NCBI RefSeq assembly: GCF_000369525.1
Contig: NZ_KB850072.1
Span: forward strand, 1,548,760-1,612,759
DNA: 64,000 nucleotides
Reading direction: 5' to 3'
DNA from: Acinetobacter higginsii
Lineage (GTDB): Bacteria; Pseudomonadota; Gammaproteobacteria; Pseudomonadales; Moraxellaceae
In this document: positions 1 to 9,382 of the stretch, one piece after another
Numbering within the stretch: position 1 is the first letter of the stretch
Layout: the number at the start of each line of letters is the position of its first letter
The notes under the pieces: generated by a model
Seen by the model: the letters and a program-made list of their open reading frames with translations, nothing else
What the model was told of the DNA's origin: nothing
Databases searched by the model: none
Program-made: the position numbers and the translations under genes

Positions 1-28
1 ACGCCCCAATAAGATTGGGGCGTTTTTT
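1..28. terminator. Intrinsic terminator
   Basis: A perfect 10-bp inverted repeat (1-10 with 14-23, 3-nt loop) is followed by six T on the + strand. It would end a + strand transcript from outside the window. It also lies just downstream of the reverse-strand cold-shock gene and may serve both. Confidence 0.85.
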
Positions 29-47
29 ATTGCGTTAAGGCAACAAA

Positions 48-260
48 TTAGTCTAAAGGCTGAACGTTTTCAGCCTGGAAACCTTTTTGTCCTTGAACAA
101 CACTGAATTCTACGCGTTGACCGTCACGTAAAGAACGGTGGCCATCACCCATAATTGCGCGGAAATGAACAAATACGTCATCACCACCATTACGCTGAAT
201 AAAACCAAAGCCTTTAGTGTCGTTAAACCACTTTACTACGCCTTGTTCACGAGCTGTCAT
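48..260 (-). CDS. CspA-family cold-shock protein
   Basis: A 70-residue single-domain cold-shock protein that would bind single-stranded RNA and DNA in the cytoplasm and melt mRNA structure. The RNP1 motif KGFGFI (residues 16-21) and RNP2 VFVHF (29-33) are both intact, and the length is standard for the family. GAGGA lies seven bases before the ATG. The upstream gap to the divergent tusA is about 357 bp, leaving room for a long structured leader as seen in several csp genes. Whether this copy responds to cold or is constitutive cannot be read from the sequence. Confidence 0.95.
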   Translation of the reverse strand: MTAREQGVVKWFNDTKGFGFIQRNGGDDVFVHFRAIMGDGHRSLRDGQRVEFSVVQGQKGFQAENVQPLD

Positions 261-617
261 AAGTCAATCCTCAGATATTGAAAGATAAGGACCTTCCGGT
301 GTTGCAAACAGCAGAGCCAACAAGGTTTTAAAATATTTATAATTTTAAAGCTTGTAATCATTCTGTAAAACTATCAACAATTTCCGGTTACATCCATTTG
401 TTATAGAGTTTAAAACAATTAATTTGCATTAAACAACTTTCTAAAACGCATCGAGCTTATCATGGGTTTATCACAATTAATAGAATTATTTTTAGTTATT
501 TCCGATGTTTCTATCTGTTTTTTTCAATAATTTAGCTGTTTTTTTAATGAAATTTTTCTCTCAAAAATTACGCAAAAATTTGTTAAGATAATTTTGAATG
601 AAGTGATTTAATCGTAT
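261..617. other. Divergent csp/tusA intergenic region
   Basis: AT-rich gap without a coding frame. It must hold the promoters of the reverse csp gene and the forward tusA gene. I see no unambiguous -35/-10 pair and no strong hairpin. Confidence 0.5.
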
Positions 618-857
618 ATGACCAACACATCCAACACACCCATCATTATTGATGCTTTAGGGCAACCTTGCCCAATGCCACTATTGATGTTGAAGCGCGC
701 CTTAAAGAAAGCCAACGGCATACAACAATATCTATTGAAATCTTCTGATCCACATAGTGAAATTGATGTAACACGATATTGCCAAATTCAGCAACTTCAA
801 TGTTTAACTCAGAAAATTTCAGATCGTGAATTTCACTATTTAATTGAATCTACGTGA
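618..857 (+). CDS. tusA: TusA/SirA-family sulfur carrier protein
   Basis: A 79-residue protein of the TusA/YedF/SirA family. It carries the family signature DxxGxxCPxP with the sulfur-accepting cysteine at residue 18. TusA relays persulfide sulfur from the desulfurase IscS toward 2-thiouridine in tRNA wobble positions and toward molybdenum cofactor. Length and motif fit a stand-alone carrier. The neighbour rpoH is a frequent partner of sulfur-carrier genes in Moraxellaceae, but the 131-bp gap suggests separate transcription. Distinguishing TusA from a YedF-like paralogue needs a tree. Confidence 0.85.
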   Translation: MTNTSNTPIIIDALGQPCPMPLLMLKRALKKANGIQQYLLKSSDPHSEIDVTRYCQIQQLQCLTQKISDREFHYLIEST

Positions 858-988
858 TTCTTTGCTAAACTCTAGCTAAAGATAAACTAGATAACTTTAC
901 ATTTTTATACTCAAATTTCCTTAGTGATGAAGAACATTCGCATTAAGATGAAATTGTTGACTTAAATACCATCCTATAAGGAGACTCC

Positions 989-1858
989 ATGACTACTGAC
1001 AGCAGCAATCAATTGATGCCCCTGTCATTGTCTGCGCCAGGCGTAAACCTTGGTGCATATATCAGTACTGTCAATCAAATTCCAATTCTAACTGCCGAGC
1101 AGGAAAAAGAACTTGCTGAGCGTTATTATTATGACCAAGATCTTGATGCTGCCAAACTATTGGTAATGTCACACCTACGCTTTGTTGTCCATATTGCACG
1201 TAGTTATGCAGGTTACGGATTGCCACAAGGCGATCTCATTCAAGAAGGTAACCTTGGATTAATGAAAGCGGTCAAACGCTTCGATCCAAATATGGGGGTT
1301 CGCTTAGTTTCTTTTGCAGTGCACTGGATTAAAGCCGAAATCCATGAATATGTGATTCGTAACTGGCGTATTGTCAAAATCGCAACGACCAAGGCACAAC
1401 GTAAATTATTCTTTAACTTACGTAGTCTTAAAAAATCAAGCAAACGACTCACTTTGGAAGAAGCGAAATCAATTGCCAATGATTTGAATGTCACACCAGA
1501 GCAAGTGCTCGAAATGGAAGGTCGCTTAACCGCTTATGATGCTGCTTTTGAAGCTCAAGGCGATGATGATGACGATACACCACATACAGCACCTGCACTG
1601 TATCTCGAGGATAATCGTTACGATCCTGCTCGATTAGTTGAAGAAGAAGACTACGAAGAACAAAGCACCACTGCCTTACATGAGGCAATGGATCAGCTTG
1701 ATGATCGTTCACGGAATATTTTACAACGTCGCTGGTTAGATGATGACAAATCAACTTTGCATGAACTGGCTGCAGAATATAATGTTTCCGCAGAACGTAT
1801 TCGCCAGCTTGAAAAGAATGCAATGGAAAAAATCAAAACCGCCATGTCTGCAAGTTAA
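989..1858 (+). CDS. rpoH: RNA polymerase heat-shock sigma factor (sigma-32)
   Basis: Directs RNA polymerase to heat-shock promoters. This 289-residue protein shows sigma-70 region 2 (about residues 50-120, including the DLIQEGNLG core-binding helix) and the RpoH-specific box QRKLFFNLR at 137-145, which separates it from RpoD and RpoS. Region 4 with a helix-turn-helix occupies about 225-285. A good AAGGAG ribosome site precedes the ATG. An acidic insert near residues 192-197 (GDDDDD) lies between regions 2 and 4 and differs from the E. coli protein. A terminator follows immediately. Confidence 0.97.
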   Translation: MTTDSSNQLMPLSLSAPGVNLGAYISTVNQIPILTAEQEKELAERYYYDQDLDAAKLLVMSHLRFVVHIARSYAGYGLPQGDLIQEGNLGLMKAVKRFDPNMGVRLVSFAVHWIKAEIHEYVIRNWRIVKIATTKAQRKLFFNLRSLKKSSKRLTLEEAKSIANDLNVTPEQVLEMEGRLTAYDAAFEAQGDDDDDTPHTAPALYLEDNRYDPARLVEEEDYEEQSTTALHEAMDQLDDRSRNILQRRWLDDDKSTLHELAAEYNVSAERIRQLEKNAMEKIKTAMSAS

Positions 1859-1871
1859 AATCGAATCAAAC

Positions 1872-1899
1872 ACAAGGGCTTTAATGCCCTTTTGTTTTA
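1872..1899 (+). terminator. rpoH terminator
   Basis: AAGGGC pairs with GCCCTT around a short loop and is followed by a T-rich tail, 14 bases after the rpoH stop. Confidence 0.75.
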
Positions 1900-1965
1900 T
1901 CTGGCTTTGTTTAAGCACCCGAATATGTTAACTTTGTTCATCAAATTTCCAGTTCCATTATCATT

Positions 1966-2331
1966 ATGTGGATAGCTATCTCGGCGCTTAACCTTGCGCT
2001 TGCAGTTATGTTGGGTGCTTTTGGTGCTCATGGACTCAAATCTTTTGCAACCCCAGAACAACTTACTTGGTGGGGTACAGCAACTCAATACTTTTTCTAT
2101 CATGCGATTGGATTGCTTATCTTAGGCGTCCTGCATAAAACTACAGCAACATTTCCAATAAAAATTCCTTTTATTTTGATCCAAATTGGTATCATCTTTT
2201 TCTGCGGTTCGTTGTACATTATGGCGCTCGGCCTACCTCGCATTTTAGGTGCGATTACACCGATTGGCGGTGCGTTTATGATAGCGGGCTGGCTGTTACT
2301 CGCATGGCAAGCAATCAAGCATGCGAAATAA
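1966..2331 (+). CDS. DUF423 family inner-membrane protein
   Basis: A 121-residue hydrophobic protein with about four transmembrane helices. The opening helix carries the family pattern GAFGAHGLK (residues 17-25), and a WWGTATQYFFYHA segment follows, as in DUF423/YgdD proteins. Function is unknown. It ends 9 bases before the thiS start, so it is probably cotranscribed with thiS-thiG, though no role in thiamine synthesis is established. Confidence 0.88.
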   Translation: MWIAISALNLALAVMLGAFGAHGLKSFATPEQLTWWGTATQYFFYHAIGLLILGVLHKTTATFPIKIPFILIQIGIIFFCGSLYIMALGLPRILGAITPIGGAFMIAGWLLLAWQAIKHAK

Positions 2332-2340
2332 GGATTGATC

Positions 2341-2538
2341 ATGCACATCTATTTAAATGGCGAGTCAACAGACACGTCTTGTGAAAACCTACAGCAATTG
2401 ATTCAGAATTTAGCCTTAGAAGGCAAACGCTTTGCTGTAGAGAAGAACCAACAGATTATTCCGAAAAGTAGACTTGAGCAAACGACGATTGCTCCTGAAG
2501 ATCGTATTGAAATTATTCAAGCTGTTGGTGGCGGCTAA
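2341..2538 (+). CDS. thiS: Thiamine biosynthesis sulfur carrier ThiS
   Basis: A ubiquitin-fold sulfur carrier of 65 residues ending in the diglycine needed for C-terminal adenylation and thiocarboxylate formation (last residues VGGG). It delivers sulfur to ThiG for the thiazole ring. I start it at the ATG at 2341, which sits six bases after AAGGA. An in-frame TTG two codons upstream is also open. It is followed 23 bases later by thiG, the usual ThiS-ThiG order. Confidence 0.92.
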   Translation: MHIYLNGESTDTSCENLQQLIQNLALEGKRFAVEKNQQIIPKSRLEQTTIAPEDRIEIIQAVGGG

Positions 2539-2561
2539 TCGGCTAAAAATGGAGTAAGCCC

Positions 2562-3347
2562 ATGCAAGATTCCCCTTTAATTATTGGTTCACGTACTTTC
2601 CAATCTCGTTTATTGGTCGGAACTGGTAAGTATAAAGATCTCAATGAAACTGATTTAGCCATTCAAGCCAGTGGTGCTGAGATTGTCACAGTGGCAATCC
2701 GTCGTGTAAACATTGGTCAGCATGCCGATCAGCCGAATTTGCTTTCAGTGATTCCACCTGAGAAATACACGATTTTGCCAAATACAGCAGGTTGCTTTGA
2801 TGCCGATAGCGCGATTCGTACCTGTATGCTGGCACGTGAACTGCTTGATGGTCACAATTTGGTGAAGCTAGAAGTGCTCGGTGATGAAAAAACTTTATAC
2901 CCAAATGTCACTGCAACACTGAAAGCAGCGCAGACCCTGATTGATGATGGTTTTGAAATCATGGTCTACACCTCGGATGACCCAATTGTTGCCCAAGAAC
3001 TTGAAAGTATGGGTTGTGTTGCGATCATGCCTTTGGGCAGTTTGATTGGTTCTGGTCTCGGTATTTTGAATCCACACACCATTTCCATCATCAAAGAGAA
3101 CGCTAAGGTTCCTGTGTTGGTGGATGCAGGTGTGGGTACCGCCAGTGACGCTGCCATTGCAATGGAACTCGGTTGTGACGGCGTATTAATGAATACAGCA
3201 ATTGCTGCTGCACAAAATCCAATTTTAATGGCTTCTGCCATGAAAAAAGCGGTTGAAGCAGGTCGTGAAGCATTTTTAGCGGGTCGTATGCCGCGTAAGC
3301 GTATGGCCAATGCCAGCTCGCCTGAGACAGGTTATTTCTTTAAGTAA
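2562..3347 (+). CDS. thiG: Thiazole synthase ThiG
   Basis: A 261-residue TIM-barrel enzyme that builds the thiazole phosphate of thiamine from deoxyxylulose phosphate, dehydroglycine and ThiS thiocarboxylate. The Schiff-base lysine is Lys102 in VKLEVLGD. The phosphate-binding segments ([26 protein letters not shown]) are intact, and the length is that of the family. It is cotranscribed with thiS and ends in a strong terminator. No TPP riboswitch was evident upstream. Confidence 0.97.
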   Translation: MQDSPLIIGSRTFQSRLLVGTGKYKDLNETDLAIQASGAEIVTVAIRRVNIGQHADQPNLLSVIPPEKYTILPNTAGCFDADSAIRTCMLARELLDGHNLVKLEVLGDEKTLYPNVTATLKAAQTLIDDGFEIMVYTSDDPIVAQELESMGCVAIMPLGSLIGSGLGILNPHTISIIKENAKVPVLVDAGVGTASDAAIAMELGCDGVLMNTAIAAAQNPILMASAMKKAVEAGREAFLAGRMPRKRMANASSPETGYFFK

Positions 3348-3360
3348 GAAAAGAAAAAGC

Positions 3361-3386
3361 AAAGGGAGCTATTTGCTCCCTTTTTT
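3361..3386 (+). terminator. thiG terminator
   Basis: GGGAGC (3364-3369) pairs with GCTCCC (3375-3380), flanked by AAA and six T. Classic rho-independent form. Confidence 0.92.
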
Positions 3387-3410
3387 AATCGCCAAAACAC
3401 TCATTTCTTT

Positions 3411-4103
3411 CTAGCATTTTAATGTTATCTGCAATGAGCTTTTTATATCATTCACAATATATTTTGGTGCAAGGATAAACAAAAGCATTTCAGCCCAATA
3501 AGGCTCACTCTTAGCATACACTTCCATCGATAATTTTTTCATTAATTGGCAATAATCATGATAAGCAATGCGATGAGTTTTATAGTTCACAGGACCATCA
3601 AACAAATTAAAAATCGTATTAAGTTCATATTGAGTTATATCAGCATTCCTTCCGACCGGCTGAGGATAAAATTCCTTTAATGTTGAATATTTAAACAACA
3701 ACCAGTTTAAAGAATAAATGACTCTGGAATCATAAACTGCATAAGCCTGATGATCCATAAATGATGCGACTTTTGATAAAGAAGAGATCACTGAAAAAGT
3801 AGTTCTTGTTAAAGCACCTTTTGTAAGTTCACTTTCAAATTTAAGCAATAACAGATCATTTTTAGGATTTTGCTTAAAAGAACGTATACCTCCCCACTCT
3901 TGAATCAACCAGTACCGACCAGCTAAATCATCTGAATTCAATAAAGAATTGAAATTATGTTTTAAATAAATATTTTGCTCAAATACGGAGGCAAGATGTA
4001 CAGGGATTGGTAATGGATTACTTTCTGGCAACTCCCATATAAAATATTTTTCTAACGGATGCTGTTTCGCTAGCTCTTTCAATGTTTGAATTAGCTGATC
4101 CAT
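3411..4103 (-). CDS. Conserved hypothetical protein
   Basis: I do not recognise this 230-residue soluble protein. It has no signal peptide or membrane helix. Recognisable patches are an EWGGIRSFK stretch (about residue 89) and AYAVYDSRVIYSLNWLL (about 120), which look like a structural core rather than a catalytic motif. It is the last gene of a reverse-strand run of four (yaaA, an 87-residue protein, an HD-domain protein, then this one) with gaps of 9-21 bases, so it is probably cotranscribed with them. AT content is higher than in yaaA. Confidence 0.7.
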   Translation of the reverse strand: MDQLIQTLKELAKQHPLEKYFIWELPESNPLPIPVHLASVFEQNIYLKHNFNSLLNSDDLAGRYWLIQEWGGIRSFKQNPKNDLLLLKFESELTKGALTRTTFSVISSLSKVASFMDHQAYAVYDSRVIYSLNWLLFKYSTLKEFYPQPVGRNADITQYELNTIFNLFDGPVNYKTHRIAYHDYCQLMKKLSMEVYAKSEPYWAEMLLFILAPKYIVNDIKSSLQITLKC

Positions 4104-4116
4104 GATTCTCTCAATT

Positions 4117-4737
4117 CTAAATGTTTAATATTCGATTTAAATTTTGCTTCGCCCTTTGCTCAAAATTCTGTTGAAAATATTCGGTTTGATACAGTGATTC
4201 TGTCTGATAAAAATGCGCTAGAACTTCTTTTCTCTTAATCGCATAAACATCTGGATCTACCCAAGCATATTCCTGTTGAATCTGCTGCTCATACTCCGCA
4301 AAACGCTCTGGCGAAGCCGCTAGAATCGCTAAGTCAATATCCAGTAAAAACTGCAAATCCAACTCATTCGTCGATTCGTGCTTTTGCGTGGCAATAATCC
4401 ACTGCTTTATCTTCTGAACAATATCAATTGATAAATCTTGAGCTAAATATTGCTCGAATAGCTCAGCACTTTTCAGCTCATTATCTTTTGCTTGTGGATC
4501 ATAAACCGCATCATGAAACCAGAGCGCCAATGCAACAGCATGTACATCATTTAAATCAGCTCGAATCGAATCAACTAGAACTAGACATTCATACAAATGT
4601 TGCAGCGCATGATAAGCCCGCTGCTTTTCACTGTAGGCAGCAATCAACTTATTAAAAACTTTCTGCGGCTCTGAAAAATGATAATGCTGATGCAGCTCAA
4701 ACCATGATTTTTCTAATGTAGATAAATACTGCGGCAT
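4117..4737 (-). CDS. HD-superfamily metal-dependent phosphohydrolase-like protein
   Basis: A 206-residue cytoplasmic protein of the predicted HD phosphohydrolase group (COG4339). The metal-binding pattern is visible: His in YHALQHL near residue 42-47, the HD pair in ALWFHDAVYDP near 72-77, and a later Asp in LDIDLAIL near 132. Family members are predicted to hydrolyse phosphoester or nucleotide substrates, but the substrate is unknown. It lies in a tight reverse cluster, 9 bp downstream of the next gene. Confidence 0.82.
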   Translation of the reverse strand: MPQYLSTLEKSWFELHQHYHFSEPQKVFNKLIAAYSEKQRAYHALQHLYECLVLVDSIRADLNDVHAVALALWFHDAVYDPQAKDNELKSAELFEQYLAQDLSIDIVQKIKQWIIATQKHESTNELDLQFLLDIDLAILAASPERFAEYEQQIQQEYAWVDPDVYAIKRKEVLAHFYQTESLYQTEYFQQNFEQRAKQNLNRILNI

Positions 4738-4746
4738 TGCTCATCC

Positions 4747-5010
4747 TCATTGGATTTCTTTATTCAGCCATTTTGCTAATGATTCAGCATCTTTACGCTC
4801 TAGAAAAAGCTGATACAAGGTACAGGAACCAAACTCATGTTTTAGTTCCTGTTGGCGCATAGGATGATTACCAAATCGGAATCGTCGAGTACCGTCTCGA
4901 TCAAGCGGCAATGCATACACCCCATAACTACGAGGTTCTGTCAAATGCCCTTTTATCTGGACTTGATCAGACGATATCGCGTGTTTTAATAAATGTTCTT
5001 TGGTTAACAT
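4747..5010 (-). CDS. Small conserved hypothetical protein
   Basis: An 87-residue soluble protein rich in charged residues (TEPRSYGVYALPLDRDG near residues 24-40, then a FRFGNHPMRQQEL segment). No known domain is recognised. It is supported as a gene by its position in a compact operon: 21 bp after yaaA and 9 bp before the HD-domain gene, with a continuous frame and typical codon use. Confidence 0.65.
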   Translation of the reverse strand: MLTKEHLLKHAISSDQVQIKGHLTEPRSYGVYALPLDRDGTRRFRFGNHPMRQQELKHEFGSCTLYQLFLERKDAESLAKWLNKEIQ

Positions 5011-5031
5011 CCCACCCTGCCCAAGGCAAAC

Positions 5032-5814
5032 CTAAGCTGCGTGCTGTTCATCTCGCTTAAAGACCAATTCTTTATTCGATGAACTTTCAGCATCAAAGTA
5101 ATACCCTTCACTATCAAATGCTTTTAATTGTTCTACTTGGCTTAATTTATTCTCAATCAAGTATCTTGCCATCAGACCACGCGCTTTTTTCGCATAAAAA
5201 CTGATGACTTTATATTTTCCGTTCTTTTGATCCAAGAATACAGGCTTGATAATTTCTGCCTGAATTTTCTTTTCATTCACAGATTTATAATATTCGTCAG
5301 AGGCCAAATTTACCAACACTTTTGCATCAATTTCAGCTAAATCTTGGTTAATTTGATCTGTGATAATACTGCCCCAGAATTCATATAGATTATGACCGCG
5401 GCTATTTTTTAGTTTAGTGCCCATTTCCAAACGGTACGGCATCATTAAATCTAATGGACGTAATAAACCATAAAGACCAGACAGCATACGTAAATGCTGT
5501 TGGGCAAAATCAATATCTTGGTCTTTTAAGTGATAAGCATCTAAACCCGTGTACACATCACCTTTAAATGCAAACAAAGCTTGACGTGCATTGGAAAAAT
5601 CAAAATCTGCATTCCAGTCACGGAAACGCTCTACATTTAAATTGGCAATTTTTTCACTCACGGTCATCAACGATGCAATTTCTGTCGCAGAAAGCTTGCG
5701 ACAAACATCAATCAATTGTTGTGATTGCGCCAACAAACGTGGTTGAGTATGTGTATCTGTAGGAAGTGCTGTGGTGTAATCGAGTGTTTTAGCAGGAGAA
5801 ATTAAAGCAAGCAT
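5032..5814 (-). CDS. yaaA: Peroxide stress protein YaaA (DUF328)
   Basis: A 260-residue YaaA-family protein. The N-terminal signature ISPAKTLD, the central [11 protein letters not shown] and the MGTKL and ARGLMARY segments are all present. In E. coli YaaA is induced by OxyR and limits free intracellular iron during peroxide stress. I use the ATG at 5814; an in-frame TTG two codons earlier is open, but neither has a strong ribosome site. It is the first gene of the reverse four-gene cluster. Confidence 0.93.
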   Translation of the reverse strand: MLALISPAKTLDYTTALPTDTHTQPRLLAQSQQLIDVCRKLSATEIASLMTVSEKIANLNVERFRDWNADFDFSNARQALFAFKGDVYTGLDAYHLKDQDIDFAQQHLRMLSGLYGLLRPLDLMMPYRLEMGTKLKNSRGHNLYEFWGSIITDQINQDLAEIDAKVLVNLASDEYYKSVNEKKIQAEIIKPVFLDQKNGKYKVISFYAKKARGLMARYLIENKLSQVEQLKAFDSEGYYFDAESSSNKELVFKRDEQHAA

Positions 5815-5938
5815 AATCAATCAAAATAAATTTATCTTGGTGAAACTATAACAGTTGATAATTTTTAATGCCAATTCGTGTTCTCGTTCAGTTTTATCGG
5901 TAAAATAGTGGATTCTTCCATTATCCATTGCGTATCTT

Positions 5939-6568
5939 ATGTCTGAGCAATTATTCATCCAAGGTCCTGTTGGTCAAATCGAAATGTTTGTTGATCAACC
6001 CCAAGGTGAAATCACAGGTTTTGCTGTCGTCTGCCACCCACATCCTTTGCAAGGTGGTACTCCGCATCATAAAGTCCCTGTTTTACTGGCTCAGATTTTT
6101 AATGAAATGGGGTGTGTAGTGTACCGTCCTAGCTTCCGTGGTTTAGCTGGCAGTGAAGGTACTCACGACCAAGGGCATGGCGAAACTGATGATATTATGG
6201 CCGTGATTGAATATGCCCGTGCAAAACATGCAAGCTTAACCTTCTATGCAGGTGGTTTCAGTTTCGGCTCTCATGTGCTCGCAAAATGCCAAGCGCAACT
6301 TAGCAATGAGTTACGTCCAAAGCAATTGGTATTATGTGGCTTACCTACAGGTTCTGTGGTGGATTTACGCCACTACACAACTCCTGCAATTGACGGCGAT
6401 ATCTTATTTGTACATGGTGAACAGGATGATATTACCCTGCTCTCAGATATGATCGCGTGGGCAAAACCACAAAAACATCCGATCACGATTTTACCAGGCG
6501 CCAATCATTTCTTTACTGGTTATCTAAAACAATTACGTCAAGTGATTGCTCGCTTTTTAAAACTGTAG
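5939..6568 (+). CDS. Alpha/beta-hydrolase (COG2945 type)
   Basis: A 209-residue alpha/beta-hydrolase fold protein. The N-terminal CHPHPLQGGTPHHKV stretch (residues 32-46), the PSFRGLAGSEG loop and the nucleophile elbow GFSFG (about 107-111) are typical of the COG2945 group. Asp in HGEQDD and His in PGANHFF complete the expected triad. Substrate unknown; probably an esterase. No signal peptide. It is a single gene between yaaA and the DUF2157 gene. Confidence 0.88.
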   Translation: MSEQLFIQGPVGQIEMFVDQPQGEITGFAVVCHPHPLQGGTPHHKVPVLLAQIFNEMGCVVYRPSFRGLAGSEGTHDQGHGETDDIMAVIEYARAKHASLTFYAGGFSFGSHVLAKCQAQLSNELRPKQLVLCGLPTGSVVDLRHYTTPAIDGDILFVHGEQDDITLLSDMIAWAKPQKHPITILPGANHFFTGYLKQLRQVIARFLKL

Positions 6569-6614
6569 ACTTAACAACAAATTACTAAGAAAAACATACG
6601 TGTTTTGAATCCAA

Positions 6615-6645
6615 TGTCTGTTATATCAATATAGATGTACAGACA
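6615..6645. promoter_or_regulatory. Inverted repeat before the DUF2157 gene
   Basis: TGTCTGT (6615-6621) and ACAGACA (6639-6645) form a 7-bp dyad with a 17-base spacer, 16 bases before the next start codon. It could be an operator or a weak transcript hairpin. No T tract follows. Confidence 0.35.
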
Positions 6646-6660
6646 TCAGGTTCTTTAATA

Positions 6661-7731
6661 ATGAAATTAAATAAAAAACAGGGACTTTTTTTAAAGCAAA
6701 CCATTGAGCAATGGCAACAGCAAGGTACGATTACGCCTGATGTGGCCAATGAGCTAAATCAGAGCTTTTCGATTCGACCTTTTGATTGGGAGCGACTGGC
6801 AAAATATTCATTCTGGATTTCCATGATTTGTGCCGTGATCGCGATTGCCGCAATTACCGCAGATAAATTCTTAATGGAGCTGATTGAAAAAATCTTTATT
6901 GATTCAAAAATCATTCCATGTCTGATTTTTGCTGCAGTTGCAACGGCCTTTTATGGCTTTGCCTATCATCGACGCAAGACCAAACCCTTGCATCAATTTA
7001 GCAATGAAGCGATTATTTTTGCAGGCGTGCTGTCTACCGCAGCGTCTGTCGCCTATTTCGGCCAAGCGATTGATACTGGTAGTGGGCATTTTTCTTTATT
7101 ATTCCTGCTTTCCACCATAATTTATGCAGCACTTGCCTTCTGGTTTCCCTCTAAACTGATTTGGGTGTTCTCGCTGCTTTCACTCGGTTCTTGGTTTGGG
7201 ACGGAAACAGGCTATATGTCGGGCTGGGGTGCCTATTATCTTGGGATGAACTTCCCTTTACGCTTTGTCTTGTTTGGCGGCGTACTGATTGGATTAAGTC
7301 TGCTGTTTAAACGGTATGTGCATTTTAAGGAATTTGCCCATTCAACCTATGTCATGGGCCTGCTGTATCTATTTATTGCCCTATGGATTCTCTCAATCTT
7401 TGGCAATTATGGTGACTTAGGGAGTTGGTATAGCGTCAAGCAATATGAGCTGTTACATTGGGGTGTACTATTCGCATTTATTGCCATCATCGCGATGGTC
7501 TATGGCTTAAAACACGATGATGCCACCTCACGCGGTTTTGGTATCACCTTCTTATTTATTAACCTCTACACCAAGTATTTTGAGTTCTTTTGGAATGGCA
7601 TGCACAAAGCCATTTTCTTTATCTTGCTCGCTGCATCTTTCTGGTGGATTGGCCGACATGCTGAAAAACTCTGGAACTTAGAGTTTCTACCCAGCCAATC
7701 TCAAATAAAGAAAGATCATCCAGCTGAATGA
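6661..7731 (+). CDS. DUF2157-type multipass membrane protein
   Basis: A 356-residue protein whose first 55 residues are soluble (helical, glutamine-rich). About ten transmembrane helices follow, beginning at FWISMICAVIAIAAI. This soluble-head plus membrane-barrel arrangement matches DUF2157. Function unknown. The stop codon abuts the rtcR stop with no intergenic sequence, so the two are convergent. No terminator separates them, so read-through or antisense effects on rtcR are possible. Confidence 0.8.
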   Translation: MKLNKKQGLFLKQTIEQWQQQGTITPDVANELNQSFSIRPFDWERLAKYSFWISMICAVIAIAAITADKFLMELIEKIFIDSKIIPCLIFAAVATAFYGFAYHRRKTKPLHQFSNEAIIFAGVLSTAASVAYFGQAIDTGSGHFSLLFLLSTIIYAALAFWFPSKLIWVFSLLSLGSWFGTETGYMSGWGAYYLGMNFPLRFVLFGGVLIGLSLLFKRYVHFKEFAHSTYVMGLLYLFIALWILSIFGNYGDLGSWYSVKQYELLHWGVLFAFIAIIAMVYGLKHDDATSRGFGITFLFINLYTKYFEFFWNGMHKAIFFILLAASFWWIGRHAEKLWNLEFLPSQSQIKKDHPAE

Positions 7732-9333
7732 TTACTGAAAATCACTCCAACTCAAGCCAAACCGAGCCAAATATTTTTTGACTCGGTCGCTGTCATTAGT
7801 GGTATTACGTTGCTGGCGTGAAGCAGCAAACAGCTGGCGTCCTGCATCCGCCATCGACTTGGCATTTTCACAGACTTGCAGCACGCCACGCAGTTGAATC
7901 TGATCAAACTCATCGATCTCGCTCAACTGGGTTTGATCTAAATATTTGAGGAGAATATCGATATCTTTAGATTGGTTTTCTGTGGTTTGAATCGACCACA
8001 GTTGCTTTAAACGCTGAATCTCTTTTTCCACCGTTTCTGAACGGATCAACTCACCACTGGATAATGTCGCCAGCCGTGTCACACTAGCAGTCAAATCACG
8101 AAAATTTCCCTGCCATGATGCTTCCTTCGACTTGGCAAATTTCAAATACACATCAAGTGCATCACGTTGAAAACGTAATTGTCGTTGATGGTTCGCCGCA
8201 AAACGTTGCAACTCGAACTCAATATTGGGGGCAATATCTTCGATTCGATCTTTAAGATTGGGTAAAAAGAAAGTCCATGTATTCAATCGTGCCCATAAGT
8301 CCTCACGGAAACGCCCTGCTTGCACTTCAGTTCTTAAATCTTTATTTGTCCCTGCGATCAATTGAAAATCGGCCTGAACCTCTTTATCACTTCCGACTGG
8401 AAAAAAAGATTTATCTTCAAGTGCCTTAAGCAACATCGCTTGCTCATCTAACCCAAGCTCGCCAATTTCATCCAAAAACAGAATCCCCTGATCAGCACTT
8501 TTTAATAAGCCTGCTCTTGAAGCCGCTGCCCCGGTAAAAGCCCCTTTGATATGCCCAAACAAACTCGACATGGCACTATCACCACGAAGCGTCGCACAGT
8601 TCACATCAATAAAACGCCCACTTAGATGAAACTTGTCTTTCTTTAATTGAAAAATTTGTTTGGCTAAATGCGATTTACCTACACCTGTCGCCCCCATAAT
8701 CAAAATCGGCGCACTAGAGCGTGTCGCCACCAACTCAACCTCGGTAATCAGTTGATTAAATTCATCATTATAGGTTGAAATATTGGCTTTTAACTGTTGC
8801 CAGTTTTGTTGTTGCTCATCTTCAAAACGCTGCTTGAGGACATCATAGCGAGATAAATCCAGATCAATAATGCGATATTCACCTTCTGGTGTTTTCTGTT
8901 GATTTGGCGCACTTTGAATCAATTTGGCAGGTAAATAATTGGTATCGACCAGTAGATACCAACAGATTTGAGCAACGTGTGTGCCTGTAGTGATATGTAA
9001 AAGATAGTTATTTTTTTCAGTATCAAAGGGATAACTTTTCACAAAGTCATATAGCGCACCATAAACCTCAGCAAAATCCCAAGGATCACGGATACTCACT
9101 CGCTGACCCGATACTGTGGTCAATGGCGACACATCCTGAGCATCTTCAGCAATAAATTTGACTAAATTATGATGTTGTCGATCATGTAATAGTACCAATT
9201 CATCTACAATCAGATCTTCATGCATCAGAAGGCTCAAAGTCGGACGCCAACGCTGCCAACGATCAGGACGCTTTCCTTGATCTAAGGTAGAACCCACAAA
9301 GCCAATTACGACTGTTTTCTTTGCATTCAGCAT
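7732..9333 (-). CDS. rtcR: Sigma-54 activator RtcR of the RNA repair system
   Basis: A 533-residue transcription activator. The N-terminal ~180 residues form the RtcR CARF-type sensor domain (GFVGSTLDQG near 11-20; HITTGTHVAQICWYLL near 113). In the family this domain senses damaged-tRNA ends. The AAA+ domain follows, with Walker A GATGVGKS at 214-221, the sigma-54-contact loop GAFTGA at 264-269 and Walker B ILFLDEIGE at 284-292. A C-terminal Fis-like DNA-binding helix closes it. It is divergent from rnz, and its targets are most likely the two -24/-12 promoters at 10554 and 13859. Confidence 0.96.
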   Translation of the reverse strand: MLNAKKTVVIGFVGSTLDQGKRPDRWQRWRPTLSLLMHEDLIVDELVLLHDRQHHNLVKFIAEDAQDVSPLTTVSGQRVSIRDPWDFAEVYGALYDFVKSYPFDTEKNNYLLHITTGTHVAQICWYLLVDTNYLPAKLIQSAPNQQKTPEGEYRIIDLDLSRYDVLKQRFEDEQQQNWQQLKANISTYNDEFNQLITEVELVATRSSAPILIMGATGVGKSHLAKQIFQLKKDKFHLSGRFIDVNCATLRGDSAMSSLFGHIKGAFTGAAASRAGLLKSADQGILFLDEIGELGLDEQAMLLKALEDKSFFPVGSDKEVQADFQLIAGTNKDLRTEVQAGRFREDLWARLNTWTFFLPNLKDRIEDIAPNIEFELQRFAANHQRQLRFQRDALDVYLKFAKSKEASWQGNFRDLTASVTRLATLSSGELIRSETVEKEIQRLKQLWSIQTTENQSKDIDILLKYLDQTQLSEIDEFDQIQLRGVLQVCENAKSMADAGRQLFAASRQQRNTTNDSDRVKKYLARFGLSWSDFQ

Positions 9334-9382
9334 AATTTCTATAATATTTTATATATGTCTATCACATACAATACGCAATTCA

